Assembly (NCBI RefSeq): GCF_003590095.1
Contig: NC_039501.1
Coordinates: 4,867,673-4,931,672, forward strand
Length of the DNA stretch: 64,000 bases
Direction: 5' to 3'
From: Trichoplusia ni
Lineage: Eukaryota; Arthropoda; Insecta; Lepidoptera; Noctuidae
Part shown: piece by piece, positions 42,311 to 52,815 of the stretch
Layout of the letters: each line of letters begins with the position of its first letter
Numbering within the stretch: the first letter of the stretch is position 1
Made by a program: the position numbers and the translations under genes
Notes under the pieces: generated by a model
Databases searched by the model: none
Told to the model about the DNA's origin: nothing
Seen by the model: only the letters and a program-made list of their open reading frames with translations

Positions 42311-43374
42311 TCCTATCGAACTTGCGTGCTGCTTACCCTTTTTTGCGCAATTAATATTATATACATAAACCTAGTTGCAACTGGAAAACGTGGCTGTGAA
42401 TATATATATAGCTATATGTGTATGAAATAGCAAATGCCTGAAGATAACCATTTATCTATCAAAAGAAAACTGTGGTTTCATTTTCATTTTACAATGGACT
42501 TATGACAGAATGGATGATCCCAGGATTTTAGAAAAACTCAAGGATTTCCGGGATATAAGAGATATGCTAATTTGCAATTCAATCGTTTTTCGCACAAAAT
42601 TTTGATTAGAAACTGATCCTTTTGGAACGTGAGGATTTCACAAAGGTTGGTGGTGGTGAGAAAATTAATTCGTTGCGAATTTTTGGCGCTTGCTCTTTTT
42701 GTGTGTCATAGAAAGTATGAATAAAGTTCATTAAATCTTGAAGTTAGGTTTACCACCTAAACTAAGCTAGGTAAGCTTTTCTGCCTAGCTTTGTTCCAAT
42801 TTGTGTGTAGCTTTTATCTCCGTTTCACACTAGGCATCAACCCATTTTTCTTCTCAACCAGAGAAAAATCTCACCTAAATATTTCCACCGTTACAATTCC
42901 TTGTATGCGTGTACCAGCTAGTTTTGTTAATACAGAACGAAAGGATCCGAAACAAAATCGTATTGTTCCCGGCTATCTTATAAGATACGATACAGTAAGT
43001 GGAGATTTACTTATGAAAATAGGACAGGCCACTCCAACCATCCCTCGCCGTAAACATTGAAACGTGAGGCGTTGTGGCTGAGGTATCGACTTGAAGCGGA
43101 TTGCTATTATCCTTCCTTGGAACGGTTTATTTAACTTTTTACATGGTTAAATCTTGCTTGTGATGTGGAAATTTTATGAGAAATATTTCGTTTAGCGTTT
43201 CAGCAGAGTACTGGGGATCCAGACAGAGTAGACAAAGGCCTCAATGGATGAAAGAAATGCTTAATAGAGTAGAAAAATAAACTTAACTACTGCAAGGTTT
43301 GGCCTTGTGTACAGCTTTTCTTTACTGCTTTGTATCCTCTCCCAAACTTGTCTAATTTATCTAAATATTTTATA
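42311..43374. other. Unassigned; unrecognised open frame at 42791-43060
   Basis: The 89-codon plus frame at 42791-43060 contains NTERKDPKQNRIVPGYL and is bordered inside by an acceptor-like cttctcaaccag (ends 42861) and a perfect gtaagt donor (42995). No domain is recognised and no repeat overlap was noticed, so exon status is open. Confidence 0.3.
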
Positions 43375-43624
43375 CTAGCTGTTGCCCGCGACTTCGTTCC
43401 CGTGGGTAGAAGATATAAGTTATGATTTATACCTGCCCTGTTTTTTCACATTTTCAATTGTACCTATCTTCGCTCCTATTAGTCGCAGCGTGATGGTTTA
43501 TAGCCTAAAGCCTTCCTCGATGAATGGTCTATTCAACACAAAGATTTTTTCAATTTGGACCAGTAGTTCCTGAGATTAGCGCGTTCAAACAAACAAACTC
43601 TTCAGCTTTATATATTAGTATAGA
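43375..43624 (-). mobile_element. HelA copy, full length
   Basis: CTAG at 43375 (A before) and TC end at 43623-43624. A four-base insertion (ctat) splits the gtatcttcgctcc block. The (gttt)n run is shorter than in other copies. Confidence 0.85.
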
Positions 43625-44644
43625 GTATAGATTAAATTCCCTCTCTGGGTTGCCTGGTTTTAAGCCTGGTGCCATAGCACAATACCATAGTAAGCTTCTT
43701 GGTTTAAGACTTCAAAAACGATTTCATTTCCCGATTGAAATTACTATTCTTGTATCTGATGTAAACATTATCCTCTCCTCACTTGTACCTTATCGATTCC
43801 CCCGACATGCATGCCTGTAGCGTCCAAGAACGAAGGGTCAGTTAGACAAATGACGTCATCAATGATGATGAATAGTTGCCACGACCAAGTTTGACATGTT
43901 TTATCTTATTCAATGTTGTATTTGTGGGAGAAAAGATATAGATAATGGTTTTCCCTTTTTGCTCCAGTTTTTCGTTAGTTTTCTGATGGATTGGCTTTTT
44001 TTGTTGTAGTTGAGATGGCGTTTTTTGGAAGTTTTAATAACTTTAGATTTGCTATTGTGTGATGGGTGCCTTTTGCTTAGTATTTTATGATTTTCTTTTC
44101 AACGACTGGAATCATGATTATGAGAACAAAATTGCCACTGCATTCAAAATCCAAAGGGACGAAGATGTCTTTGGAAAAGTGTCGTAACTTTCACCTGTCA
44201 GTCTGCTTTGTCAGTATTAACGCTCGGAAAAATGTAATTAGTTTACAGCCAAAATCTGTTGGTCATATTAACCTCAAACGAAAATTGTTTTAAACCAAAC
44301 CTGCCTTTATTTCCTTTCCACATAAAATTCAAATCAAGCATTAAAAAAAAACAATACTGGCAAGCGCCATTTGGGCTCACAAATACAGCTTTTGTTGTAT
44401 TTTCACTGAAAAAACATCGCGATTGGATCCAAACCTTTTGTTCGTATGGGCGAAGTTTAAAATATAAATATTCTAGCAGTTGTTCAATAGCTTTTGGAGT
44501 TAGGTCAACTTTTGTATGTGGAATAGGAAAGTTGAGGGCACTCTTCAAATATGATTCAAATTTTTAGTATACCGTATTTAAATAGTGAAACGGGATTGTT
44601 CGAGAAGTTTAAAGTTGTTTTTGTTTTCGCCTGTTTATGTTGTT
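43625..44644. other. Unassigned; two antisense open frames at 44243-44567
   Basis: A 102-codon plus frame (44259-44567) and a 101-codon minus frame (44243-44548) overlap almost completely. Neither is recognised; at most one could be real. The minus frame contains NGACQYCFF. Confidence 0.3.
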
Positions 44645-44830
44645 TTTAGGGTTAGATTCACAATTGGTGAAAAAGGAACCTTATTTTTGAGGCTGCGGTC
44701 TCTCTTTGTTTGTTTGTCCGTCGGTCTCTTTGTCCGTTCGTCGCCAGGCTGTATTTAATGAACCCTGATAGCTGGAACGTTGAAATTTTCAAAGAAGTTG
44801 TATTTCTGCTGGCTTAGTTACGCATATTTT
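44645..44830 (+). repeat. J repeat, 5' half
   Basis: gtttttagggttagattcac, aaaaaggaaccttatttttg, tttgtccgtcggtctctttg and tcgccaggctgtatttaatg then aaccctgatagctgg. The 3' end is absent. Confidence 0.65.
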
Positions 44831-45152
44831 TTTCGTAAGTACCAATTATATTAGAGGATGGGTACTACAATACCAATACATACGGAACAGTGAACATAGA
44901 TACAATTCAACCAACATTCTGTATTTTAGTTTTATATATTTTGTTTTAAAAAAACTTTTCAAACAATAAGGGTTTTGTTTTCAACGACTCGCTTTAAAGT
45001 GGCCCACAATTGAAGCACGCAATGTTTGTTTTTGCCTTTATTTTAGAGGTAAATCTGAAGCCGATGAACAAATAATGCTAAAGTAGGTACACCTAAGCCC
45101 TTGCTATGCAATCAGTAGCTTTGTATCACTTCAACAGTGGCAGCTACTTTTT

Positions 45153-45737
45153 AACCGACTTCAAAAAAAGGAGGAGGTTCTCAATTCGATTGTATTTTTT
45201 TTTTTTTTTTTATGTTTGTTACCTCGTAACTTGCGATTGGGTGAACCGATTTTCATGATTCTTTTTTTATTTGAAAGCTTGTGCTTCCCGTGTGGTCCCA
45301 TTATCACCATTTCAATATCTGATGATGGGATCTTGTAGAAATCGGGGGAACTCTTCAATAAATAACAGCAGATTAACCGCAATTGTTGCTATAGCATATC
45401 TAAGCATTGTTTACGCCATCACACAACATATTATCATGCCTGTACGCACTACAAAGGTTATAAAAACTATTTCGAAAAAAAAAAATGTTCAAGGTCACTT
45501 ACAAAGTTTTACAAAAAATGCAATACTGAAACTAAAATAAACATAATTAGATGTTTGTTCTGATGAGATATTCGGTTATTCAAAATGGCCTCCATAATTA
45601 ACATCACTCTCAAATGGTAACAGACTGGGTGGAGGCTTTCGAACAAATATCACTGGGAATTCTGGGCAGTTTCACGGGGGCAAAGAACTCATTTGGGCAG
45701 CGCGTTTAGTAGGCCTACCCATACTAAAAAGTGAAAA
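45153..45737 (+). repeat. Dispersed repeat with aaccgacttcaaaaa ends
   Basis: Starts taaccgacttcaaaaaaagg then aggaggttctcaattcg, has a T17-18 run, tcgtaacttgcgattgggtg, cttgtgcttcccgtgtggtc and atctgatgatgggatcttgt. The opening motif recurs in the same direction at 45764 (aaccgacttcaagactacac) inside the foldback, suggesting one composite. A well-known type of lepidopteran intergenic repeat; class not known to me. The 89-codon frame at 45271-45540 lies in it and is not a gene. Confidence 0.5.
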
Positions 45738-46309
45738 ATAAAATTAATTTTGGAAAAAAATAAAAACCGACTTCAAGACTACACTAACAATATATACAAT
45801 TGAACTAAAAAGTATAAAATAATATTTTAATTACAAGCCAAAGAACACTAAAGGAAAATCAACGAAATTATTGATACTTATGCATACTATTTACATTTTA
45901 AAATCAGTTATTTTTGGAGTCGGTGCCAGCCAAAACAAAAACAATATATTAATGACACAAAAAGAAATTACATAAATAATTGAAAAACAACCGATAATTG
46001 AAAAGAAGACAATAAAATTATTTATCTATTAATAACACAAAAAAGAAACATAAACTAATACATACAAACATAAAACACAACCATCAGCGTCTTCTGCCCT
46101 CACGCGTCTGCCCGCATTTGGCACCGACCTCAAAAATAACTGATTTTAAAATGTAAATAGTATGCATAAGTATCAATAATTTCGTTGATTTTCCTTTAGT
46201 GTTCTTTGGCTTGTAATTAAAATATTATTTTATACTTTTTAGTTCAATTGTATATATTGTTAGTGTAGTCTTGAAGTCGGTTTTTATTTTTTTCCAAAAT
46301 TAATTTTAT
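45738..46309. repeat. Long foldback: 190-bp inverted arms, 192-bp spacer
   Basis: Left arm 45738-45927 and right arm 46120-46309 are inverted copies. By eye the only differences are two positions near the inner end (ttttggagtcgg against ttttgaggtcgg). The arms include aaaaccgacttcaagactac, ttacaagccaaagaacacta and ttgatacttatgcatactat. The spacer is A-rich, ending in a GC-richer piece (ctgccctcacgcgtctgccc). A transcript would fold into a hairpin of about 190 bp. No transposase and no certain target-site duplication. Confidence 0.9.
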
Positions 46310-46414
46310 CTTAAATTATAGGGCATGCAATATTTTTCAATTGATTTCAAGAAGGTTCAATTCGTTTATATTTTTTTATTTGTTAAGTACCTTAGAAATT
46401 CTAACTGTATGCCT

Positions 46415-46560
46415 GATTTCACAAACATTAAAGTAGCATGCACAGAAACTCATATCCCACAAACGGTTGTCTTACGTTGGAATCGAACTCACGTCACGTC
46501 GCGCACATTGAAGTTAGGACTGGTAACCTCAACCACTCGGCCATCCGTGCAGTCATCTAA
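46415..46560 (-). repeat. T1 SINE, inverted, well kept
   Basis: ttcacaaacattaaagtagc, gttgtcttacgttggaatcg, aactcacgtcacgtcgcgca and caaccactcggccatccgtg are the reverse complement of a complete T1 with good A and B boxes. Confidence 0.85.
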
Positions 46561-47709
46561 AAATAACTTTCCATTTTTACCATGCTGAAAATAATAAAAA
46601 ACTTCGTTCAAATAGGCATGCTTCGCAAAGTGTAGGCTCTCGTTTTAGCTCACTTTCTGTTAAGGCCAGGCCATGCTAGGTCAGGCCTTTGTTCGGCACA
46701 AACGGCCTCAGGGACGAAAGAAATGGTATTTTTAGTGCCTTTTATCTGAAGTGTTTTTACATGTTTGTTCAGAATTTAAAGGTACGTCTTAATGTGTAAA
46801 CGTGGGGTATCGAAGCATTTGTTTTTTGACATATCATAATAAGCTTAAAAACCGTATATAAAATACGAAAATTTAGGTTATTTTAATTGCTTTTGTTAAA
46901 TCTGGAACGCATATTATAAGGGATGATTCATAATTTTTGGGTATCCGACCTCAAATTTATATGACACCGAACTGGTTTTTTGTATCCTATTTGTACGAAC
47001 TCCTCAGTGTCGTGAATCCGACTTCTCCTCGCCTGTTTTTAATAAAGAACTTTTACCGATAAAATACACCATCCAAACATAAATATTTACCAAGAACTAA
47101 AACTTACCTAGTTTTCTGATCTAGATTGATTAGGTACTAGACTTGGAGGACTACCTTGACTCTATCCTTTGCAAAGTTTATGAATTCCAGCAAAAGTGCT
47201 CTTGTCATGATTAACATAGCTTTGAAGTTTGATATTATAAGATCCAATATCTTTATTGGAAACTTGTAGGACCTAGATCAGACCCTGCACTATCATATCT
47301 GAGAGGAAGACTGTTATTGATCAAGCGAGAGAGAAATATACTAAGCATAGCGACATCCTACTTCTGCAGTGGGAACTTAATAGAAGCTAATTAAAGTTTA
47401 ATGAAGGAAATCTGTTGTTGTAAAAGGGAGATGGTAAAACACTGGTCTGATTAGTGATCTGGCTCTTTCTGCTAAAGGCTGGTCCAGAAAATACATTGCA
47501 TTTATTGACTCATTATAGAAAACTATATCGTCTAAGCAAGAGAGAGAAAATGACCCCTGAGTTTGTTTCAGCCAGTTACTGGTAGAGTCTACTCCAGCTA
47601 GTTAAAAAATTGGAAGATATGATTTAATTAATTAATGCGGGGGTCTAAAATCAAAGGTACCGTACCCACGTTCAAAGGCAAATGCCACAGTTTTCCAGAA
47701 AATCATCAT
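46561..47709. other. Unassigned; J 3'-end scrap at 46962-47040
   Basis: tcctatttgtacgaactcct then cagtgtcgtgaatccgactt is a J 3' end. The rest, including two loosely similar blocks near 47280 and 47500 containing gcaagagagagaaa or gcgagagagaaa, is not assigned. Confidence 0.35.
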
Positions 47710-47762
47710 AAGCTGGCCCACCAGGCATCTTACAGTAAGTTAAATACTTGGTGGGCCAGCTT
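47710..47762. repeat. 14-bp perfect inverted repeat (25-nt loop)
   Basis: aagctggcccacca at 47710-47723 pairs exactly with tggtgggccagctt at 47749-47762. The arm is GC-rich for this window. A gtaagt lies in the loop. Confidence 0.85.
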
Positions 47763-48118
47763 CTACCTTCTAAAGGCGTTCATGCCTTTAAAAGAGACCA
47801 GATCTCCTCCCAATTATCCCGTGAATGCATCGAGGTCAAGTATGATACTCTAACCTAGGTACACAAACTAGATGGTGCCGTTTCAAAACCCTCGGACAAT
47901 AACTCGTCAAATGCACCAAACGAATTGGAGGCAGCAAAACATTTTTATTTAAAATCGAACGGTAACAATACATCAATCTAGGATGGAAAGATTTGTGCTG
48001 AAGCGATAGTTTCATACATTTTAGGGTTCTGTAACCGAAAAACGTAAAGGAAACATTAGTTTTTCAATTCTTAATCATTTCTTTGTCGGAACTTCTTTCT
48101 AGTCTTTATCGTTCTTTA

Positions 48119-48414
48119 TCCTACTACTATTATAAAGGCGAAAGTTTGTAAGTATGGATGTATGGATGTTTGTTACTCTTTCACGTAAAAACTACTGAAT
48201 GGATTTGAATGAAACTTTACCACAGTATAGCTTATATATCAGAATAACACATAGGCTACAATTTTTGAAGTTTCTAATGTGAGGTCGTAAAAAAACACAT
48301 TTTTTGCGCTTACATTCCAAACGCTGACTGAATCCTACAAGATAGATAGAAGGCAGGTATAAATTATAACTTATATCTTCTAACCACGCGGACGAAGTCG
48401 CGGGCAACAGCTAG
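48119..48414 (+). mobile_element. HelB 5' end joined to HelA-type 3' end, full length
   Basis: Starts tcctactactattataaagg with A to the left and ends gggcaacagctag with T to the right. The 5' half is HelB (gtttgtaagtatggatgtat, ggatttgaatgaaactttac) and the 3' 60 bp is HelA-like (aaattataacttatatcttc, taaccacgcggacgaagtcg). It has the clearest A|T junctions in the window. Confidence 0.85.
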
Positions 48415-48954
48415 TTCTTCTATATTTTTCTTTAAAAAGGCTATGTTTCATCATCCACAAAAGATGATACAGGGAACTAAAATCGAAATTAAAAATTATT
48501 GTTAAAGATGGCAGCAATTGTAGGGTTAAAAAGTAAACAAGTATTTAAATAAATTTAATTTCAATGTGAAAATAATTTACTTTTAAGGATGGATCATCAA
48601 ATGATTCCTCAGGATTGTTTCATTTTCTTTAACAGCGACCCAAGACATATCATTTCAAATTCAGATTTAAATCATATTGGTATTTCCATTTTAGACCTTA
48701 CTTTAGATACAGGTTTTGTTTTTGTTTATGAAATTGAAAAAGTTTACGTTGTAGTTTTACGGTGTACGGAACTGTCTTTGCTCGGACAACTCGCACCTGG
48801 CATGTTTTCTCACGTTTTCATCACAACTGAAATAAATTCTGCACTTACAATGACCTAGTACCATACAGACACAAATTGAACTATTGTGACGGTTTAAAGT
48901 TCAAATTGACAGGAAAGATCCTTGAAACGGGTTTAGATTGAATTGAATATGTGA
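48415..48954. other. Unassigned stretch
   Basis: The 89-codon plus frame at 48589-48858 ends in J-like text (actcgcacctggcatg) and is not supported as a gene. Confidence 0.35.
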
Positions 48955-49115
48955 AAAATATTTGACTGGATAGCCGAGTGGTAAAGGACGGAAAATCCAA
49001 CTGGGCGCGACGTGCCGCGAGTTCGATCCCCACGTAAGCCAAGCATTTTTATTCGTCTTCTTAGCTGTGAGTTGAATGTTTGGGAATCCCTGTGTCTGTC
49101 TGTCTGTTTTATGTA
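48955..49115 (+). repeat. T1 SINE copy
   Basis: gactggatagccgagtggta, ggcgcgacgtgccgcgagtt, cgatccccacgtaagccaag. The A and B boxes are good, the body is shortened and ends in a (gtct)n-like run. Confidence 0.8.
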
Positions 49116-49354
49116 TTTTTTTTGTTTGAATTAACAAAGTAAAACGTCCAACTTTATTCATTAACCTACCCAAGGGATCTTCATAATAGTACCCTATTAT
49201 ATTAAGCAATTTATACCAAAAACTTCCATTATTAGAGATACAATATTTTTTCTGTTATTAGACAATTCTTTACCAAATATTTACTTGCTTGTCATGACTA
49301 ATGAACCAATTTATTAATTTCCACTTATTTAAATAAATATGTATTTTTTTTCAG

Positions 49355-49388
49355 GTAAATACTTCAGTTAATACCGAGTTTGAAAGAC
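49355..49388 (+). CDS. Candidate 34-nt microexon (unproven)
   Basis: Acceptor gtattttttttcag, then 34 nt open in one frame only (VNTSVNTEFER plus one base), then a perfect gtaagt donor. Start phase 0, end phase 1. The next plus-strand candidate (52816) needs exactly one carried base, and the previous one (4766) ends in phase 0. Not inside any recognised repeat. Confidence 0.25.
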
Positions 49389-49575
49389 GTAAGTAATTAA
49401 ATAATTGAACCGTACTTACAATTAAATTGGGCTTCCGTTTTGTTGGAAAAAGTCACGTTTTATATAAGATTGTAATTAAATGTAATTGCGTCTTAAGATT
49501 TGATCTGTGTTTGAAGTAAATTGCCTTATATTTTAATTGTATTTGTTTTGATGTATTTTATGAAATATATTTAAA

Positions 49576-49833
49576 CTAGCTGTTGCCCGCGACTTCGTCC
49601 CCGTAGGTAGAAGATATTGAATAAGTTATGATTTATACCTGAACTGTTTTTTTCACATTTTCCATTGTATCTTCGCTCCTTTTAGTCGCAGCATGATGGC
49701 TTATAGCCTAAAGCCTTCCTCGATGAATGGTCTATTCAACACAAAAATATTTTTTCAATTTGGACCAGTAATTCCTGAGATTAGCGCGTTCAAACAAACA
49801 AACAAACTCTTCAGCTTTATATATTAGTATAGA
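49576..49833 (-). mobile_element. HelA copy, full length
   Basis: CTAG at 49576 (A before) and TC end at 49832-49833 (tatattagtataga) followed by T. A five-base insertion (tgaat) in the gaagatataag block. Otherwise complete. Confidence 0.85.
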
Positions 49834-49932
49834 TTTAATTAAGAAGAGAGGATTCTGTGACGGAAGTTTTCCAGGGCACGACAAGATTAAATGCTGGTTG
49901 CGAGCTTATATAATTTGTATATGTGGAGGAAC

Positions 49933-50171
49933 GACGACCTCCGTGGTCGAGTGGCGTACGCACCGGTTTCAAGGTGTCGCTAGCTCTGAGGTCCCGGGTT
50001 CGATCCCCGGTCGAGTCAATGTATAAATTCACATTTCTACATTGTCACGGGTCTGGGTGTTTGTGGTACCTTCGTTGTATCTGAATTCCATAACACAAGT
50101 GCTTTAGCAACTTACTTTGGGTTCAGAACAATGTATGTGATGTTGTCCGCATTTATTTATTTATTTATTTG
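49933..50171 (+). repeat. T2 SINE (tRNA-derived), full length
   Basis: Head gacgacctccgtggtcgagt then ggcgtacgcac (A box), gtcccgggttcgatccccgg then tcgagtca (perfect T-arm and B box). Body with cacatttctacattgtcacg, gtgtttgtggtaccttcgtt, gtgctttagcaacttacttt and a (attt)n tail. The second copy at 60415 is almost identical. A true tRNA is excluded because the acceptor stem does not pair fully and the body continues. Confidence 0.85.
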
Positions 50172-50340
50172 AGCCAATATCAAACAGAAGAGAGGATTTT
50201 TGCTATTGGAAGTCTTTCCGTTTTTAATACAATAATATCACACAACCAATTTCTAAAGTTATAATATCAATAATTACGTATAAGAGAGTAGATAACGTCC
50301 TATATAAATCAATGTTAGAAATCAATTTATATTTATTCAT

Positions 50341-50540
50341 AGTGGTTTCTTAGGTTTACGCGAATGTTAGACATTGAAATGAAACTACTTTTACGGATTT
50401 TATCGCGGCTTAATTTTTAAGACCACGACCACGACCAGAGTCTGCCCGTGACCATGATACCTGCAAAGGTGTCGAAACGTCGGGAACTAAAATCAAAAAT
50501 TAAACCGCGATAAAATCCGTGAAGTAGTTTCATTTCAATT
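50341..50540 (-). repeat. FB repeat, inverted copy with both arms
   Basis: Outer segment agtggtttcttaggtttacg then cgaatgttagacattg, left arm actacttttacggatttta, inner gtgaccatgatacctgcaaa then ggtgtcgaaacgtcggga, right arm ccgcgataaaatccgtgaag. Opposite orientation to 11889 and 34387. The inner region is shortened and has a (gaccac)n micro-repeat. Confidence 0.7.
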
Positions 50541-50830
50541 ATACTTATTCATTAATTAGAATTACATTGAAATTTTATAACTAGAAGAGTTCCTTAAAGT
50601 AATTATTAAGAAAATATAAACAAAATTCATAAATAGATAACGAATAGTTAAAATATGTGTTACTCAAAAGAAATCTTCTTTACTTAAAACAGTTAAAAAA
50701 CTTACAAGAAAACAAGCGAACACGCTAAAAGACAAACTATGACGTCACAGCGTTGTTCGAGTTGATTGAAAGCTAGTGACGTGCAAAATGTCGGCATTCA
50801 GCTCTCGTTAGTATAGGGATGCGAATCATT

Positions 50831-50867
50831 TATCGATACTTCAACAAGTCTTTGTTTTGTATCGATA
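50831..50867. promoter_or_regulatory. Two exact TATCGATA (DRE/DREF-type) motifs
   Basis: TATCGATA occurs at 50831-50838 and again at 50860-50867, 29 bp apart. A tataaat stretch lies at about 50889. In Drosophila this octamer is the DREF/BEAF-32 core found in housekeeping promoters and insulators. No transcript or ORF start was identified immediately downstream, so a promoter is only suggested. Confidence 0.35.
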
Positions 50868-50986
50868 TCAGATTCATCTCGCTTCAGTATAAATTTATTT
50901 GCTCATCTTTTGTTTCAATAAGTTCCAAGGTTACCGAGATTTAGTTAAATTCGTTTTACTTTTGTTGTTAATAATAATCATGGTTT

Positions 50987-51335
50987 AGCTATAACCACAT
51001 GAGTGAATCGATCACAGGTTAAGCTACTGTTGACGCGGTTGGTCCGTAGATGGGTGACCATCTTTGTCGTAACGAGTTCCTACGTGTTTCGGAAGCCACG
51101 TTAAATTGTGGGTCCCGGCTGTTATGCCTACATCTTTGATAGTCGTTACAGTTAGTCAGAAGCTTGAAAGTCTGATAACCAGTCTAACCAAGAGGAATCG
51201 TGTTGCCTAGGTAACTGGGTTGAGGAGGTCAGATGGGCAGTCGCTCCTTGCAAAAACACTGGTACTTAGCTGAATCTGGTTAGACTGGAAACCGACCCCA
51301 ACATAGTTGGGAAAAGGCTAGGCCAATGAATAATG
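50987..51335 (+). repeat. S5 SINE, near full length with 11-bp target-site duplication
   Basis: aatcatggttt at 50976-50986 is repeated at 51336-51346. The head keeps gatcacaggttaagctactg, ttgacgcggttggtccgtag and atgggtgaccatc. The body is close to the 36623 copy. The tail aaggctaggccaatgaataatg has degraded GATGAT. The first bases of the head are shorter than in the 36623 copy. Confidence 0.85.
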
Positions 51336-51384
51336 AATCATGGTTTCAAAAGGTGGCTTGTTCTATTATCGAGTTAGCATAAGC

Positions 51385-51447
51385 AAACGGACGAACATTC
51401 TAAAAGGGTTCCGTTTTTACGCTTTACTTACGGGACCCTAAAAATAA
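51385..51447 (-). repeat. J repeat 5' fragment, inverted
   Basis: aaaagggttccgtttttacg and cttacgggaccctaaaaata, with a cggacgaac sub-motif upstream. Confidence 0.6.
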
Positions 51448-51796
51448 ACAAAAATAATTTCTTGGTCTGCACCCTTCAAAGTTGACTTAAGATTAATTAA
51501 GAAAAATGAAAGGTAATAAATAAACCAAGCCAGAGGCGAAATTCTGCCTTACTAAGTAAATATTGCGTAGCAAGGTATAATATGTTTTAATGCAATGAAA
51601 TAAATCATATTTTCGTTTGTATTCCTATTGTAAGCTACCAATATTGCCAGATCCGGATTAAGGTTTTGTAAGTATAAGGTTTACTGGAAGTGACTTGGTC
51701 GTTAAAATGATGTATTTAATAAGTACTTCTTAAAATCAAAAGTTTACTATTATCAGAAGGTAAACAAGAACCTAAAATATCAATTTTATAATATTA

Positions 51797-52074
51797 CTAG
51801 CTGACCCAGCAAACGTTGTTTTGCCGATTTTTTTTCTAGTTGTATGTATTTTTAGTGCCACATTATATCAAAAATAAAAACGAACAATTTCGTCCAAAAA
51901 ATAAAATATATTTTTTTAGTGTGGTCAACCCTTATCACGTAGGGGTATGAAAAATAGATGTTAGTCGATTCTCAGACCTACAGAATACGCATAAAAAATT
52001 TGGTAAAAATAGGTTAAGCCGTTTCGGAGGAGTACGGTAACTAACATCGTGACACGGGAATTTTATATATTAGA
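51797..52074 (-). mobile_element. HelC Helitron-like element, full length
   Basis: CTAG at 51797-51800 (actagctgacccagcaaacg) and TC end at 52073-52074 (ttttatatattaga). Interior matches the plus-strand copy at 56369: gtgccacattatatc, ggtatgaaaaatagatgtta, cgtttcggaggagtacggta, catcgtgacacgggaatttt. Confidence 0.8.
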
Positions 52075-52094
52075 TATTTCTTCGCTTCTGGGTA

Positions 52095-52190
52095 AAATAA
52101 GTGTTCTAGTCAGTAAAATTCTGACCCTTCCTTCCACTCAGCTTAAAGCGGGAGTAGTTGATAAATTCACTTCAGGGAAAAAGACCTCTT
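52095..52190 (+). repeat. R1-type LINE 3' UTR, diverged
   Basis: gttctagtcagtaaaattct, gacccttccttccactcagc and cacttcagggaaaaagacct roughly follow the cagtaagagtctgacacta...poly(A) order. Weak. Confidence 0.3.
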
Positions 52191-52247
52191 AGTTCATATT
52201 ACCCTATTTCTGAACTCTACACTCACGCTCCAACAACACTTACATTG

Positions 52248-52495
52248 GCCTGTTGGTCTAGTGGTTAGTGAACCTGACTGCTATACCGGAGGTCGTGGAT
52301 TTGATTCTCACCAGGGCAAAGGTTTGTGTGATGAGCACGATCATTAAAATTTGTTCAGTGTCTGGGTGTAATTAATCTCTAATTTATGTATTTAGAAATA
52401 GATAAGTATGTTTATCAGTTGTCTAGTCCTTATAATACAAGCTTTGCTTAGTTTTAGACTAGATGGCGTTGTTAGAAAGTTGTGGAATATTGATT
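52248..52495 (+). repeat. T3 SINE, full length
   Basis: cattggcctgttggtctagt then ggttagtgaacctgactg (A box, D-arm), accggaggtcgtggatttga then ttctcaccagggcaaag (B-box region), body tttatcagttgtctagtcct, caagctttgcttagttttag and gaaagttgtggaat. Confidence 0.8.
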
Positions 52496-52815
52496 TTACA
52501 TTTACTGTAAGCCAGACTCACCCTTACTGTCAAATCCAAAGCACCAATAGTCATGTAAAAATTTCCCGTCGAATAAAAAGACCTCATTGCACACACATTT
52601 ACTTATTTATAAACTCTACAAGTACGCTCAAAGATCACATCCAGTCGCTCTATAGCCGTAACAAAAAGTTCTGAAGTACTTTGTCGCACCTGCCAACTTA
52701 TATTGATCTGTAGAAGACCAGATGACTGACTCAGCTACGGAGTAGAGAGCAAGTTTTCTGTTTTATTTTTTATTGAAGATATTCTATATTTTTTCTTTTG
52801 GTTGTTTCTTTTTAG

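Noticed and set aside
45271..45540. 89-codon plus-strand frame
   Set aside because: It lies wholly in the dispersed aaccgacttcaa repeat and has a lysine-rich low-complexity end.
48589..48858. 89-codon frame that looks moderately protein-like
   Set aside because: Its end reads through J-type text (actcgcacctgg) and no conserved motif is seen.
49933..50020. tRNA-like sequence of good quality
   Set aside because: Only three or four acceptor-stem pairs form, there is a long shared 3' body, and a near-identical second copy exists. It is a SINE head.
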